Shown here in pieces: positions 13,810-26,900 of a DNA stretch of 64,000 nucleotides. The stretch comes from Lanius collurio (lineage: Eukaryota > Chordata > Aves > Passeriformes > Laniidae): contig JACBWW010000012.1 of assembly GCA_020086605.1 (NCBI GenBank), forward strand, positions 13,763,855 to 13,827,854, read 5' to 3'. Both the position numbers and the translations under genes were made by a program. The notes below the pieces were generated by a model. The model worked only from the letters and a program-made list of their open reading frames with translations, made no database searches and had not been told where the DNA came from. How positions within the stretch are numbered: the stretch's first letter is position 1; each line of letters opens with the position of its first letter.

Positions 13810-16768
13810 CAGTATAGAATTAATCAATATGTCTCTGATCCTGTTATTCCCTTTTAGTAAGGCTTTGGCATAGAGAGGCCAGGACCGACACTGTTATTAG
13901 ACTATTTCCCCTTATCAATAAACCAATTATTTTGGATTAATGAGTAATGAACTTCAAAATATTAAAAGCCATAAGATTTCCATTTACTAATTCCTGCATC
14001 AAGACCAATGATTGTGCACAATTGAAACTGAACAAATTTCTCAAAAGAAAACACTGAATTCTGATTTTCTACATTAGAAATTTTCAAGAACCCACCACTA
14101 GTCTACATAAATGATTTCTAGTGATTAAATATCTTCTTTGTTAGAAATGTGTACCTTATTTCTCTGAATCCCAGTGTTCACCATCATTAATAAGTACTAT
14201 AAAATTACCTTTTTTTGGATCCTTCCAGGAGCAAAAATAAAGGTAGAGCAAGAAAAGCAGCTGATATCAGGAACTGGACAAAATAGATCCCCTCACAGCT
14301 TATAACTTGTATTTATACTCAATGTCTGAACTGGAGATTAAAAGTTTCCATCTTACCAGATGAGAAATCAGTTGCTACAATATTTTTGTTTCAGGGAGGA
14401 AGATATTTTTCTGCTCTAAGAAGCAAAACACAATGACTCAAACCCACAGGTTTGTTTTTATTTTTAACCAACAATTACTCACTAGAATGGAATAAAGCTG
14501 AGCACAACACATGAGCACCAAGGAAGAGCTAACAAGTAAAAATGTACAGATCCTCCACAAGGAGAAGGCCTGATTCCATGATGGGGAAACCCCTGAAAGG
14601 ATTTTGAGGATGCTACTTTTGAGGAATGCTCTTATGAGCCAAAACCCAACACAAAAAAACAATGTACAAGTGTATACTATATCACATTGCAATAGTGTCA
14701 ATTTTAATTCCCAGCATAGACTGCAGCAAAGATATGCAGGCTTCCACCAGTAGATAGCATAGCCCATCTTCTAGAACCAAACAGAAATTAAAATGTTCCC
14801 AGGTACTGCATTAACACTGAAAATTACCCTCCTGTCTTTTATCAAATTTAAACTCCTTGAGCATTATTTGTCTTTCTGGTTTTAAAAACTTTAAAACTAA
14901 AATCCTTCCTTAGAAGTAAAAGACATCTGTGGATAAAGATCAAGCCTGAGAAAGAGACTTGATGGTGAGCCAAAAACTTGCCAGTTCATCCCGAACTGAT
15001 GCTGTAGTGATAGGGAGTATTGAATGTGTTGGAAAACTGCAAGGTTCACCGCCCCTTTGCTGAACTTCTTCTTACTCAATGGCCAGCTAAAAGGGATACT
15101 GTCATTTCTTCATTAACACTGCTGACAATTAGCCTCTGCTTTGGCTCAGGGGACAGAGATCCACAGGGTTCTGCCAAGGAACAAAAGGCATTTGGATCAG
15201 ATTTCCAAATCAAGAAAAATATAAAAATCACTAATTTTATCCCAGGAAGACATAGTATTAACAGATTAATGTTTATTCACCCAGTTTCCTCACAGACTTC
15301 TCAAGCATTCACATGATAGGAAGTCAGCAAGATGTCACAATGAAATTTATTTCTAAACTGAGTATTACCCCTCCTCAGCTTCTTCCCACTTTTCAACATT
15401 TTTTAATCTGCTCAAGTACTCAGAAGTCAGAGCAATCTGTTTTAAAAACAAGATCAAATCTTTTATTTCACATTAGGAAAAGACGAGTTGTCAAGCACAA
15501 CCAAAATAGTCTTCATTTTCCAGGAAAAAGAAAGCCAGGCTACCTACGTTTGCATTCTTTTGCTTGTGTGAGATCCAGAGGGGCTGTTTTCTACCTTTGG
15601 CATGGAAATTCCAGTACATCCTAAATTTTATTAACAGATGAGAGAGCAAGACATTGTTTGTGGCTTAATTCTAAGATCTTTGCTGCTAAGCAACCTGCCT
15701 TAAGCACAGTGTGAATAAGGTCAGTCAAGTTTCTAGTTCAGCAGGATGTATTTTCTGTGAGCAAAATTTGGTGGCAGACTTGATCTCACTCTTGAATCCC
15801 AGTTATCGCTTACTCTGCATCTTTCCCTCTTTTATATTTGGTCAGCTCTTTATCAGCTTTGAAATACTGCAGGGATGAGGCACCTCCTCACTCACAATGC
15901 TGTGACTAACATGGGCATTGTGGGAGAGGCCGGTTATTGCAATGCACTTTAGCCTGGAAACCTGCTGAATGTTCTGCCGTGCTGAAAACACACCTTTCAG
16001 ACCCTTGGCAGATGCTGGGACAGGCACTTAGTAAAATACACTAAGTGCAAACAGAATGGCTGCAACTGCTGTGAGATTACACCTCTCACACCAGGTCACA
16101 TCTGAGGACAGGCTGAAGCCACTCCAGCCCAACAAAAAGCCTCTCTGCTTCTTCTCCAGCTCCCTAAAACCAGAGTCTGCAAGAATCCATAACTCAATGC
16201 AAGGAATATATGCTGTGCCACTGCCAGAGCAGAGACATGTTGGAAACAGAGAAATTAAGGCTTTAGTGCTAGTGGCTCAAGGGCCAAGGGACAAATAACT
16301 TCATGTTATGGGCCCAGATTCACCACAGCTAACTTCAGGTTCTCCACTGAAGCATCCAATCCCTAGGCTTCCTCTGTGCCTGCCCTTCAGTGAGCAGCTC
16401 AGATAGTCTCTGGAGGTAAGTTGGTTGTTGTAGCCCACATGCTTCAGCTGAGTATCTCTGACAAAATGGTGTGAATGAGGAGCACAGATCCCTTTCTTGA
16501 TAACTAATCAACTAATAGCACTGCAAGGGTTGCACTATAGCTCACTGCAGCTTGAATCAGTGGGGACATGAGTCCCCTAACTACAGCTAACAAGAGTTGT
16601 AGGATTGTCTGAATTGCTAGAATAGCTAAGGACCATGTCCTGCACTGTATTACAAAAAAAACACAAACAAAAGCTTACAATTTATATGCCAAATTTTCCA
16701 AAACACAGTTGTCCTGAAGATATGGATGGTTAAGAAAAATTGATTACCTGCCAAAATCACCCAAACTC

Positions 16769-16781
16769 TTTTTTTTTTTTT
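16769..16781. repeat. Homopolymer T13
   Basis: Thirteen thymines between CCAAACTC and GACCCTGG. No retroelement was identified on either side. Confidence 0.9.
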
Positions 16782-17488
16782 GACCCTGGATCCAGGTATA
16801 TATTAAGTAATGAATACACAGCGTATGAACATATATATGGTTAAATATTAATTCTTGTTACTGTGTGGCAAAATTGATCAAGAAGGTTTTTGATCTAACT
16901 TTAAAACAGTGCAAGCAGTGAACTGTGACTATGCATTTTAAATAGCCTGAATGCATAATAGAGTGATTTTTTTTTTTCATTATTTCTTACATGAAATACA
17001 GGTGATTTGAACACACTTATAATACACATGGGGTGGGGGCTTTTGCCTCATGGAAGAGTTGCACATCATATTATGCTATGAATAATATGTCTGAAGTTTT
17101 ATTCAGATTTTTTGCCAGACAGAATTTTCATATTCATGTTTAAAATAATTTTGCCCATTAGATCTTCAAATAAAAGCAGAACATTAGCCACTCTCACTAT
17201 AAAGCTAACTGGTAGACTTTCTTAGGAGAAGTGCTTCCTGAAAGACAATGGACTAAATGCAGATGGCATTGAAAGTATTTTGCAAAACAAGAACAAGAAG
17301 TAACGTGCATAAAAGTCCCCCTGTTTTGATCCCCACTGTCACAGTGTGGGTACCTGAAATTCTTATGAAGCCAAGCAAAACACTCAGAGCCAGTGACTGT
17401 GTGCTCTCTAAATAACACCGTTCCAGGGCAGAGGGGTTTTTTTACTACCAGATGGTTGTTGCTCCAGTTGTGGTAGCCTAGATATGTG

Positions 17489-17502
17489 CTGACATCTAGT
17501 GG
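17489..17502 (-). promoter_or_regulatory. CTCF-like motif, imperfect
   Basis: Read on the minus strand, CCACTAGATGTCAG matches the CTCF core (CCASYAGRKGGCRS) except for one base (GTC instead of GGC). CTCF sites mark loop anchors and insulators in vertebrates. One mismatch in the core GGC lowers the likelihood of strong binding, so this is a weak call. Confidence 0.2.
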
Positions 17503-20500
17503 TCCTTTAGAGAATAAATACAGTCCAAGCGCTTATTAATTAGCAATAAAGAATAACAATCTCAGAGTCAAAAATATATTTTCTTCCTTTTCTTTCTTTC
17601 CCCCCACAGTGCATGTAATAGTGTTCTAGATAACTGAATTTTAATGATTATTGTACTTTTAGATATTTGTTCAAGCTGATGTTTTCTAAAGCACTGTTTC
17701 CATTGACACCATGCTGAGTCCTCTGGGAAAATCCACCTGGAGGCATTTCTTGACTGACAATCACCATGTATGCAAGCAGAGACTGTAAAATTGAAAAAGA
17801 AATATGTGGGAGTTCAGTTCTGCATGTCTAGAGCCATGGTAGGATCTGTATTACACCTGATTTGATCAGAGACCCATCATAAATTCAGATCAAAATTTGT
17901 CCTCAAGCAGTTATTTACCTATTAATGCAAGTAAATGGCTACAAAAAGCCTTTAAATTATAATTCATTTTACTACTATCATGAAAATACCTCACTATATT
18001 GTAGACACTAATGAATATTTATGAGATAACAGTCAAAACTCTACTTAGAAACCCACTTTCCATAGTATTTATTCCATCTTCATTTAGCACACATTTCTGT
18101 TCATTTGCAAAGCCATGCACGCAGTGCACCCCTTACTCAGGATAACTAAACTGGGAAGAAACTACTAGAACCTTAACCACTGATTTCAAAGTAAGCTGAA
18201 AGAGGAAACACAACCAGAAAATCCAACTGCCTTTAGGAAGAACTGATTCAGGAGACCAAAAGCTCTTGCTTAGGTTTCATTTGATTTTAGATACCCCACC
18301 AATGAGAAAGGCTTTTACTACTTGAGAAATAAGACAGCTGGAGGTTTTATAGCGATGTATGTAGTCAGAGAACCCCAGTCATATTCCAACCCAAAAAGAA
18401 GGTCTATAGCACCTCCAAGGGGTCCCTGAGGCCATCGTTTAACCATCTTTGATTTCCAGGACACAGTCTTTTAGGCTAAAGGAATAGGCTGTTGCAGAAG
18501 ACCCCAGGTCACAGAAAGGGAGAGGAATGATATGCTGAACTAGCACTGAAGAGATTTATTCTGAAGCAAGGGAATGGAAAACACCCTCATATCTGGCATA
18601 TATGTGCTGTCACTGTTTCACACAATCACCAGGGTACCTTTAGTGTTTCCCTGACATGTATCCACCAGTGTCCCTAATAACCTAACATGCTCAGCTCCTC
18701 AGGAACAGATCATTACTCACCATTTTCATGGCATTCATTTTGAGGATATTACAATTCAAGTGGCTGCTCAGCTGGTACCCTATAAAGAGTCTTGCCACAT
18801 AATGTTATTTTTCATTTTTTGCCTCAGTGCAAGACCTGCTCGTGATTTATTGGCTGTAGCAAAGCACAAAGCCATAATTTTCTTTTATTGAACTCACTCT
18901 GGGTAGCCATCATTCTGCAGAAATGCAGATGGTCATCTTATTCTTAGCATTGGGATGAATGCCACAACTCTGCTGACAAAGACAGCAAAGCAGCCATTTA
19001 TAATAGTAAGAGAAGCATTCAATTTAATATCTGTGTTAACTGCACATAGTTAGGCTTTTTGGACACAGTTGTTATAGGATCCTGCTCTGCTAATATTTCA
19101 GGTCTTTACAGCATTTAGGCAAATTTGCATAGCATGTGTACTGGCATCCAGGTGCGATTCCTGTGCTTGTGGCAAATGAAACTGAACTACACCCTACTAT
19201 ATATATAGTTGGCCTCCAATTGAACTCTAATCATAATCAGGCTGTATGATCTGTTTTTTGAGATACTGCAGTTCAGTAATTTGTCTATCTCCTCCCCTAC
19301 TTCAATGTTCAGGGGCATCCACACACTGAAGATGGGAATTCTCATTCTGGATCAGAACCTATGAGCTTGAGTGAATTAATGTATTTAACTATTTCATTGT
19401 CAATGGAATTAAGGAGATGACTTGCATCTTCCCTTCTGTGTCAGAAAATACAGATTGAGGGAATTTCTGGCGCCAGCATGATAGACAAAACACACTTCTG
19501 TTCTGGGGTGAAAAGAGTGGCAGTGAATAATTCACAGCAACTAGTGGAGTGCCCAGAGACTTGCCCTGTGATGACCAGTGAGTTTGTGGAGAACAAAAAT
19601 ATGGTGCTGAATATTAAACAGAAAGGGTCAGGTGTTTTTTAATAAGCACCCTGCTGGATCCTGCCAAAGGGCCCCCATACAGACTTTAACAGCTGAACCT
19701 GGAATGTGCTTCATCACAGAACTGGCTATTGCTACAGCAACGGCTCTTGACGAATAATTCAAAGAAACAAAACAGAGATGCCAGTCAAATCCAGGAATTA
19801 GAGTATTTAATAGCTTAGAATAAGGGGAGATTTACCTAGCATTTTTCAGTGAATGGATTCAGAGCAAAAATTCATCCAACATCTGCTAATGCCCCATTTT
19901 AGTATTGCCTCTTCAATCAGAGTAAATTATATAGCTTAAGTGTTCATATCACCAATTAATCTCTTCTGAATCAGATCTGCATATTGGTTGCTTGAAATAG
20001 GCTTAATATAGTCATAATTGTACAAAACATGAATACCATTTTTCAAAATAATTAGGTAGTCACTTTGCCCTTTTTTTCAATTTGTTTAAATGTTCATATT
20101 TACATTAGAAGTTAGCAGTTAATTTAATCCATACAACCCTTCTCAATTACTCCATTGGTCTGTCAATAGAACCTTCATCTTAAGGCACAAAACCTGTGCA
20201 AGGTACAAGTATTCAATGTGCAGTGTATCAGTTTCCTCAGAGGCTCATTTGAGAGGATTGGAACTCTGCTCCCGCAAGCACATGGCAAGGAAGCAAACAA
20301 GATATTTCCCACTTTGGAAAAGGCTCAGTGAGAGGAACCAGGCACACTGACCATCAGATCCTTTCCACTCAAACCGAGAGCAGGCCAGGAGCTTGCTGTG
20401 AGAGGGCCACAAAGCTTTGCAGACCAAGTGCCTTGTGCCAAAACTATCCAAGCATTACAATGCTCTTCCATAGCACAGTCTGAGTGCCTCGTTTGATACA

Positions 20501-23500
20501 AAGACCCCAAAAGTGACAAGGAGATAATTAATCTGACCTCTGCTTGTTGGAAGTTGATAGAGAGAGAGTTGATAGCAGCACCATGAACTGTCCTCATGTT
20601 TCATTTGCTGAGGTGCTGTAAACCTTTGACTTGCTGCCAAAATTTAAGGTTGCCTTATGATATAATCCCAGCTAAGAAGTTCAGTTTCTATGCATCTTCC
20701 TGCCCTTCTGCCGGAGACAGGGGCATGATGTAGTTAGCTAAGAAAAGAAACACAAAAGCTCAAGGACTGTGAATAATGATCTTGAATAAGTTCTTCCATT
20801 TGCAAAACAGAGATAATACTATTTACCCTCATATTAAATTTATAAAACACTTCTTCCCTGCTGGAGTCTCTAAATCCCTTATTAGGCCACCAAGAATTCT
20901 CTTACACATTTCCTGCCGGTTTTAATCGCCTACTCCCAGTTTCAAGGATATTTTCCTAAAAAAAGAAAGACAAAACAAAACCAAACAAACAGAAATTGTG
21001 TGTTTCAGAAACAAACACTTACAGCACCACTCAGGAAGACCATGAGACTTGGCTTGCAATAATAACTTAAAAGATACTGTAAATGCTTTATTAATCCATG
21101 CTGTTGACAGCTTTGAATGCCAAATTATCTATGTTGCACTGAGCCATGAAACTATCCCATGAGGCACTAAAGTCCACCTCGAGACAGCATTGAAGCCAAA
21201 GCTTTGATCCTCAAGGCTGACTTGAGTAAATCATTATTTTTAAACTCTTTAATCCCTCATGCATCCGTAGCACATAATTTTAGTAATGCATTTGACTTAA
21301 ATTTCTTATTACTTCAGAATTCGGTCCAACTTCTACTGCAAATAAAGTCAGAGCTCCCAGGGGCTCCAGAGGGCAGAATAACTCCTGTTCCACTGCAATT
21401 CTTCATTGAACTGATGAGATGACAGAAAGAGTATGTCATCAGGAACCATTATTTTACTTTCTTTAGGTGCTTTTTTATCTTCTATTGTATTTCAGTGCAG
21501 CATTTTCTGGAGAAGAGGAGCACAAGAATTGGAAGTCTAGAGGTCTTCAACTTCAGTCTCGCTCCCACATCAGTTCATGAGATGACTGCTAGAAAGTGAC
21601 CACAGGTATCACAGTAGCAGACAGCACCTTACACCAGCTCAGATAGGCCAAGCTAAGGATTGGGACTTTACCCACACTGCTAAGTAAAGATCAAGCTGTG
21701 GGGCATTGCCTCACCACTCTGCATAATGTTTGGCCCAGGGTTTCCCTTTGGTCCCCTGTCGTTGCCTCATAGTCCGATTGCATAAATGCTATTTCGCTGT
21801 GTATTATTCTCAGTTCAGAGCATTTTAAATAATGCTACGGCAGTGTCACAACTCATCAAAACAACATTTTATCAGCACAAAATGCAGGCTATAGGTTGCA
21901 TTATCTGTGGTTTAACAGAAGCCTTGAAGGTGCAAAGCATCTCAAGATATCATTAGAGAGAGGGGAAAACAAAACTGGTCCTGACAACACAAAACAGTGC
22001 CAGACTGCAAAACAAGCATTAGCAGCCCCAGGAGTTCATTCTCTGTCCCTAGTCTCTTCTGGAGTAGAGACACAGCCATGGATCCCTACACACTCCAGCT
22101 GCCCCAGAGTCTGCAGGCTCTACCCACCACAGACTGTACAGGGCTGCTTCAGGCTGCCCCTCTCTGTAGACACACATTTTGTGCAACCAAATGCAAACTC
22201 AGTTTCTGTGATGCAATGATAATAACATTTACCCAAATACTCTCTGTAAAGTTCTCCTTATCAATGCCAAAATACCTTTCATTGTATTGAAAAACTATAT
22301 CTTCATTGTGAAAACGTATCTTCAATAAGGAGACTAAACAGAGAGATGTTTTATATCGCTGCAATTGCAAACTGTACCTGTGATTTAGGCAGCCAGTTGC
22401 CAAGTGCTGTAAAACACACCCACTTCTGAAACTGCCCTATCTATTAACTGTCAGCTCAAAATCAAAGACCAAAACGAGCTCCTGCTGGCAAAATTAATTA
22501 GTGCCCAAATACTGCCGCAGCATTCTGCTCTCTCTGCAATTCCTGGAAGGACAGGTTGGAGAGGGAACATGGGGTGCTCAGCTGCAGGATAACCCTTCAA
22601 CAGAAGCTGCCTCTGGAAAGTATCACCAGCAAAGCTGAGAGAAGCTGTATGTGCCTGATCAGAAATCCTGAACACTTACTGCTTGGCTGATCTATGTGTC
22701 TGTTAATTTTCATGGTGGTGCCGTAACTCAGACATCATTCCAGTTGAAGGAAGCTTATTTTGTACGATACACAGTGTCTTGAAATAAAGCCTGTCACTGC
22801 TGTCTCAAGCTTACATTGCTACCAGGAGTCAGTGAATCTCAGTGAACTTGACAATGTCTTTGGAAAACAAATTTCTTACTGCTCAGAAAAACATCACGTG
22901 CTTAGTGTGAAAGGGATGGATAATACAATCCCTTGCTTTGCCTGCTCTGCTCTTTTCAACTCGCTAAGTCTTCAAAAATCCCCTTGCTGGAAAAAATAAG
23001 CTGAAATGTGGATGATCTGGTTCTGTTTACCAGAGGTATATACTGCACCTATGTGTCAGGGAACCTGTTTTCTTGATAGCATTTTTTTAAAATCACAATC
23101 AACTAAATGTTTCAGATTTTTGCTCTTGCTTTCAGGGGATCTAGATGAAAAAGACAGATTTAGCAGGGGAAAAAAAATTTAAATAGTCAAATTGTTTACC
23201 AGCTTAAAGCATCGTCATTCTTCAGTGAACACTGTTTCCATTTAGTACTGCAGACGTGGCAAGGGCAACAAATCCACTTAGACCAAGCAAGGGAAAGTAT
23301 GCTTTCACTTATCATCCCAAAAAAAGGATGAATGCTTGCCCTCTGGGTTATGTCTAGCAGACATCATCCCCTTAAAAAAAAACCTTGTTTATATAAGTTG
23401 CAGAAAATTACAGTTCTTCTATTGCCACCACCAACCCATAACAGAGGGAAATAGCAGATACCCTACCATGCACTAAGTTTTCTGTGAGCAATTTGGTGTG

Positions 23501-23999
23501 CTTGCTGTTAGGTGCTTGAGATGCTGTGCATCTCTCTGTTTACTTGAGAAGGACCTACTTTCTACCATAAGAGACACTTCTGTATAATAAAATGTTTCTT
23601 GTGGACTGCCTCTCAGCTGGTCCTTCTGTCACTAACTTCTCCTGCAGAAAATGCAGAAATCAGTGCTAACCACAATTCTCACATCATCATCATTTCAGTG
23701 CGTTGCAGATCTCCCTGTTTAGACGTGTAGCTTAGCAGCACCTTTCAGTCTAGCTTTGCAGCAGCAGATTAACAATATGACCTCTGAATCACATTTGGTT
23801 GGCTAACAGACTGAGGGTTAAGAGGGAGACAAAAAATCAGAGCTCTCCAGAAGTTTGACATGCTGATTTTCCATATTGGTGGTACTGAAAAGATAGAAAT
23901 AGGAAGGAAAAGAAAACGCAGTGAGACTGTCCTTTCACAGCTAAAATGAGTCATTAAATAATTGCTAATGAAGAAATTCACTTCCTATGAATACAGAAT

Positions 24000-26900
24000 T
24001 AACTGTAATTCTTATGAGATTATCAATTAAGATCAGCATAATGGTAGCAATATATAAGTTTATATGACAAAGAAATTATCTTCAGCAGTTCATTAATATT
24101 AAAAAGTGTCATTACTATTACTTCAGAAAACATTCTTGACATGTTGGTAGGCATACATTTTTATGTTTTCTGTGTAGTTATAAGTCCTTAGCACTACAGA
24201 ATTTGAGCACCTAACAACTTCCAAAGGAAGTTCATTGTTTTTTACTTACTTTTCTTCAAGGATGAGAGACTATAAAGATCATGAAAAACAGTCAAAATGC
24301 TCTACATTTTGTCTACAGCTTTGCATATTTACTGAAAACACAGCCCTATTTGTCCTAATGTAATCATGTCAATCAAAAGCTTTGTTATTTCACAAGAAGA
24401 AAATAAGAAATCCACAACCAGCAACTGTTGAAGCCAACTGAGAGAAATAAATGTGGCTCTAGATTCTATTTCCACCTATAAACTCTCCCAAAATCACAGC
24501 AAGGAGTAAGCTGAACATGACTCAGAAACAATCGTGGTGTTTGTACAAGGAGGTAGCTACCAGTTAAGACACAGCAGAAGCTTCATGCTCTGCATTCTAT
24601 GCAGCAAGGGATGCTGCAACCTGCCATTCAAAACAATGCCTTGGAACTGCAGGCAGCTGTGGGATTTGGGGGAAACAGAGGTTATATAAGCCAATTTATT
24701 AACAAAAGCAAATAAAGGGTCTGTGCAATTATACTAATAGTCAGACAAACTATGGATTCACAGCTATATGAGGCCCAATTGCAGCCACAAGCTGAATGGA
24801 GAGAACTGAAGGCTGGTGAGACATTTCTTCTGCTGTTGAAAAAGCATCAGTGACACTATCCAAGAGGTCTGAAAGAACAGGACTGAATATCAACCAGAAC
24901 AGGTAGATTCCACCTCAGGAAGACTAAACCGGAAAGAAGTGGCAAAATTTCATAATGAAAATGTGTGAACATGGGCAGCAGGGAAAGAGATCCTACAAAA
25001 CTTCTCTTATTTTCCTTATCATCTCCATCATCTCTACTTCCCTCACAGTTTTGCTTATTTGAAATACTCTCTCCTTACAGTCATTGTCCTTTACCAGTCT
25101 CCTGAAAAATACTTCAGTCTTTTAAAGTCCACAGAATCCAACCTGAGCTAAGATATTAAATATATGCATCTTGAAGATGAAAGGACAAACGAAAAGCCAG
25201 AGACAGAATTATTTAAATAATGGGGAAAATGCTGGCCATTAAATTGAAAGGTGGGTGAGCTTATCCCACTCCTAAAAATTCACGTGCTCTCACAACATCC
25301 TCTTTAATTCAGATTGCCTCTTATGTCTGCTCTGTCCATATAATAAACTAAAAGATCACTCTAAAAAATGTTGTCATCACTCCCTTGAACTCTCTCAAAT
25401 CTACGGTAGCTTCTGCATTCTTTGTAGGATGATGCTTAGAAAACAAATGTGCTACATCATGTTACTTGGGATATCTGAAAGACAAGGTAAATAGGAACAT
25501 TCTTCACATTAATACTTGGTCAGCTGAAGCTAAAAAATGTACATGCCGAAATGCAAAAAAAAAATTTCGAAACACTGTCTTGTGAATTTTAAATCATTAC
25601 AGAAAGGGATGTGGAACTGTAGATTTTCTCCACTGACTTGGATACATGGATACATAAATCATACTGCTCTTTGAGAACCACCCCATAAATAAAATCAGAC
25701 TCAGACCCATATGTGACTTATTCAGAGTCAATAAGTAATTTAGTAAGAGCACATTCCGAGGTGTGTGAACTCTGCAATAAGGCAGTATACAGAAAAAGGG
25801 TAATATCCTTTTAAGCAGTCCATGAGCTCTTTAACAACCTCCACTCTTGTTCTGTGTCCAGAAGGCTCATGAGAGCAGCTGCATACAAAAGGAACTACCC
25901 TTCACCTGCTCTGTATGATTAATAAATGCATTTATCAATTATTACTATAATTATCCATATAGGTAAAAAAACTGTTCTGTTTGTACAGGACAACTGTGCA
26001 CATCCTTATCAGGATTAGATATAAAGACACAGTTATATCATGGCAATATAGCAGAACACAGCTAGTATGATTATTAATACATGCTAAACTTATTCAGTGT
26101 AATTATATTATAAACTTAAATTTCTTCTATAATTTTTCATGCATACAAATAGAGTATCACCCAGTTCTAGACATCGGTGTTTGGTTTGAACCACTCCTGT
26201 TCGCTTGGAAATGGTGTTCCTGAAGCTGCTCTAAACTACAGTCCCAAGTTTTTGTCTCTTGCCCTTTGGACTCCTCACAGAGCCTTGAATCTCAAGCAAA
26301 CAACAGGATTCCATAACCTGAGAAGGCAGATCCTAAGGCATCAAGAGTAGTTACCATTTACAGCTAAAAGGCACCTGAAGATAAACTGGGCTTTCTGCTT
26401 AATTACAGTGCAGTATGGAATAATTCTGCACACCATGTAAGTACAGACAAGTGCACTGGAACATGTTGTCGTTTTTTAACTACAAAAAAAAAAAAGTTAT
26501 ACTGGAGGATGGTCAAGTCTCTAGTTCATTGTTAGATGTATGGAAACAAAGTAATGCATCTTTTGACACACAGGAGAAACAAATATTCTGCAGCTTGCAC
26601 TAGAAATGAAATTTGATACAACATGAGGAGATTTGTGATCAGGCTGCATTTAGGTGAGTAGATAGAGAAGCAAAGCCAAGTTGGGTTTTTAGTGGTGTCT
26701 GTGGCATCTTGGGATCCCAATCTGTGAACTGTGCATTTGAACTTGAAACTTCCAAAGCAGTATTAGCACACTTCTCATCTCAAAGCAAGGGATGACCTGT
26801 AATGGATAACATTCAGGAGACATTTGTACACTCACTTGCAGCATGCACAGATTAAAGTGATATAAATATAGTACAGTTTTTCAGATTCTAATACACACAT

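Larger units (their letters stand above)
12000..23999. other. Unique non-coding stretch, no gene seen
   Basis: Frames here are at most 109 codons and have no recognisable products. Overlapping minus-strand frames near 20245-20640 lie in different phases and look like chance. Homopolymer runs occur at 13795-13809 (A15) and 16769-16781 (T13), and a 14-bp TA-rich palindrome lies at 19196-19209. A CTCF-like motif lies at 17489-17502. A block at about 13400-13560 with AP-1-like (TGAGTCA) and TAATTAA motifs resembles a conserved non-coding element, but this is only an impression. Confidence 0.55.

Noticed and set aside
20245..20640. Three overlapping minus-strand frames as a possible frameshifted gene
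   Set aside because: They lie in different phases and do not form one continuous recognisable protein.
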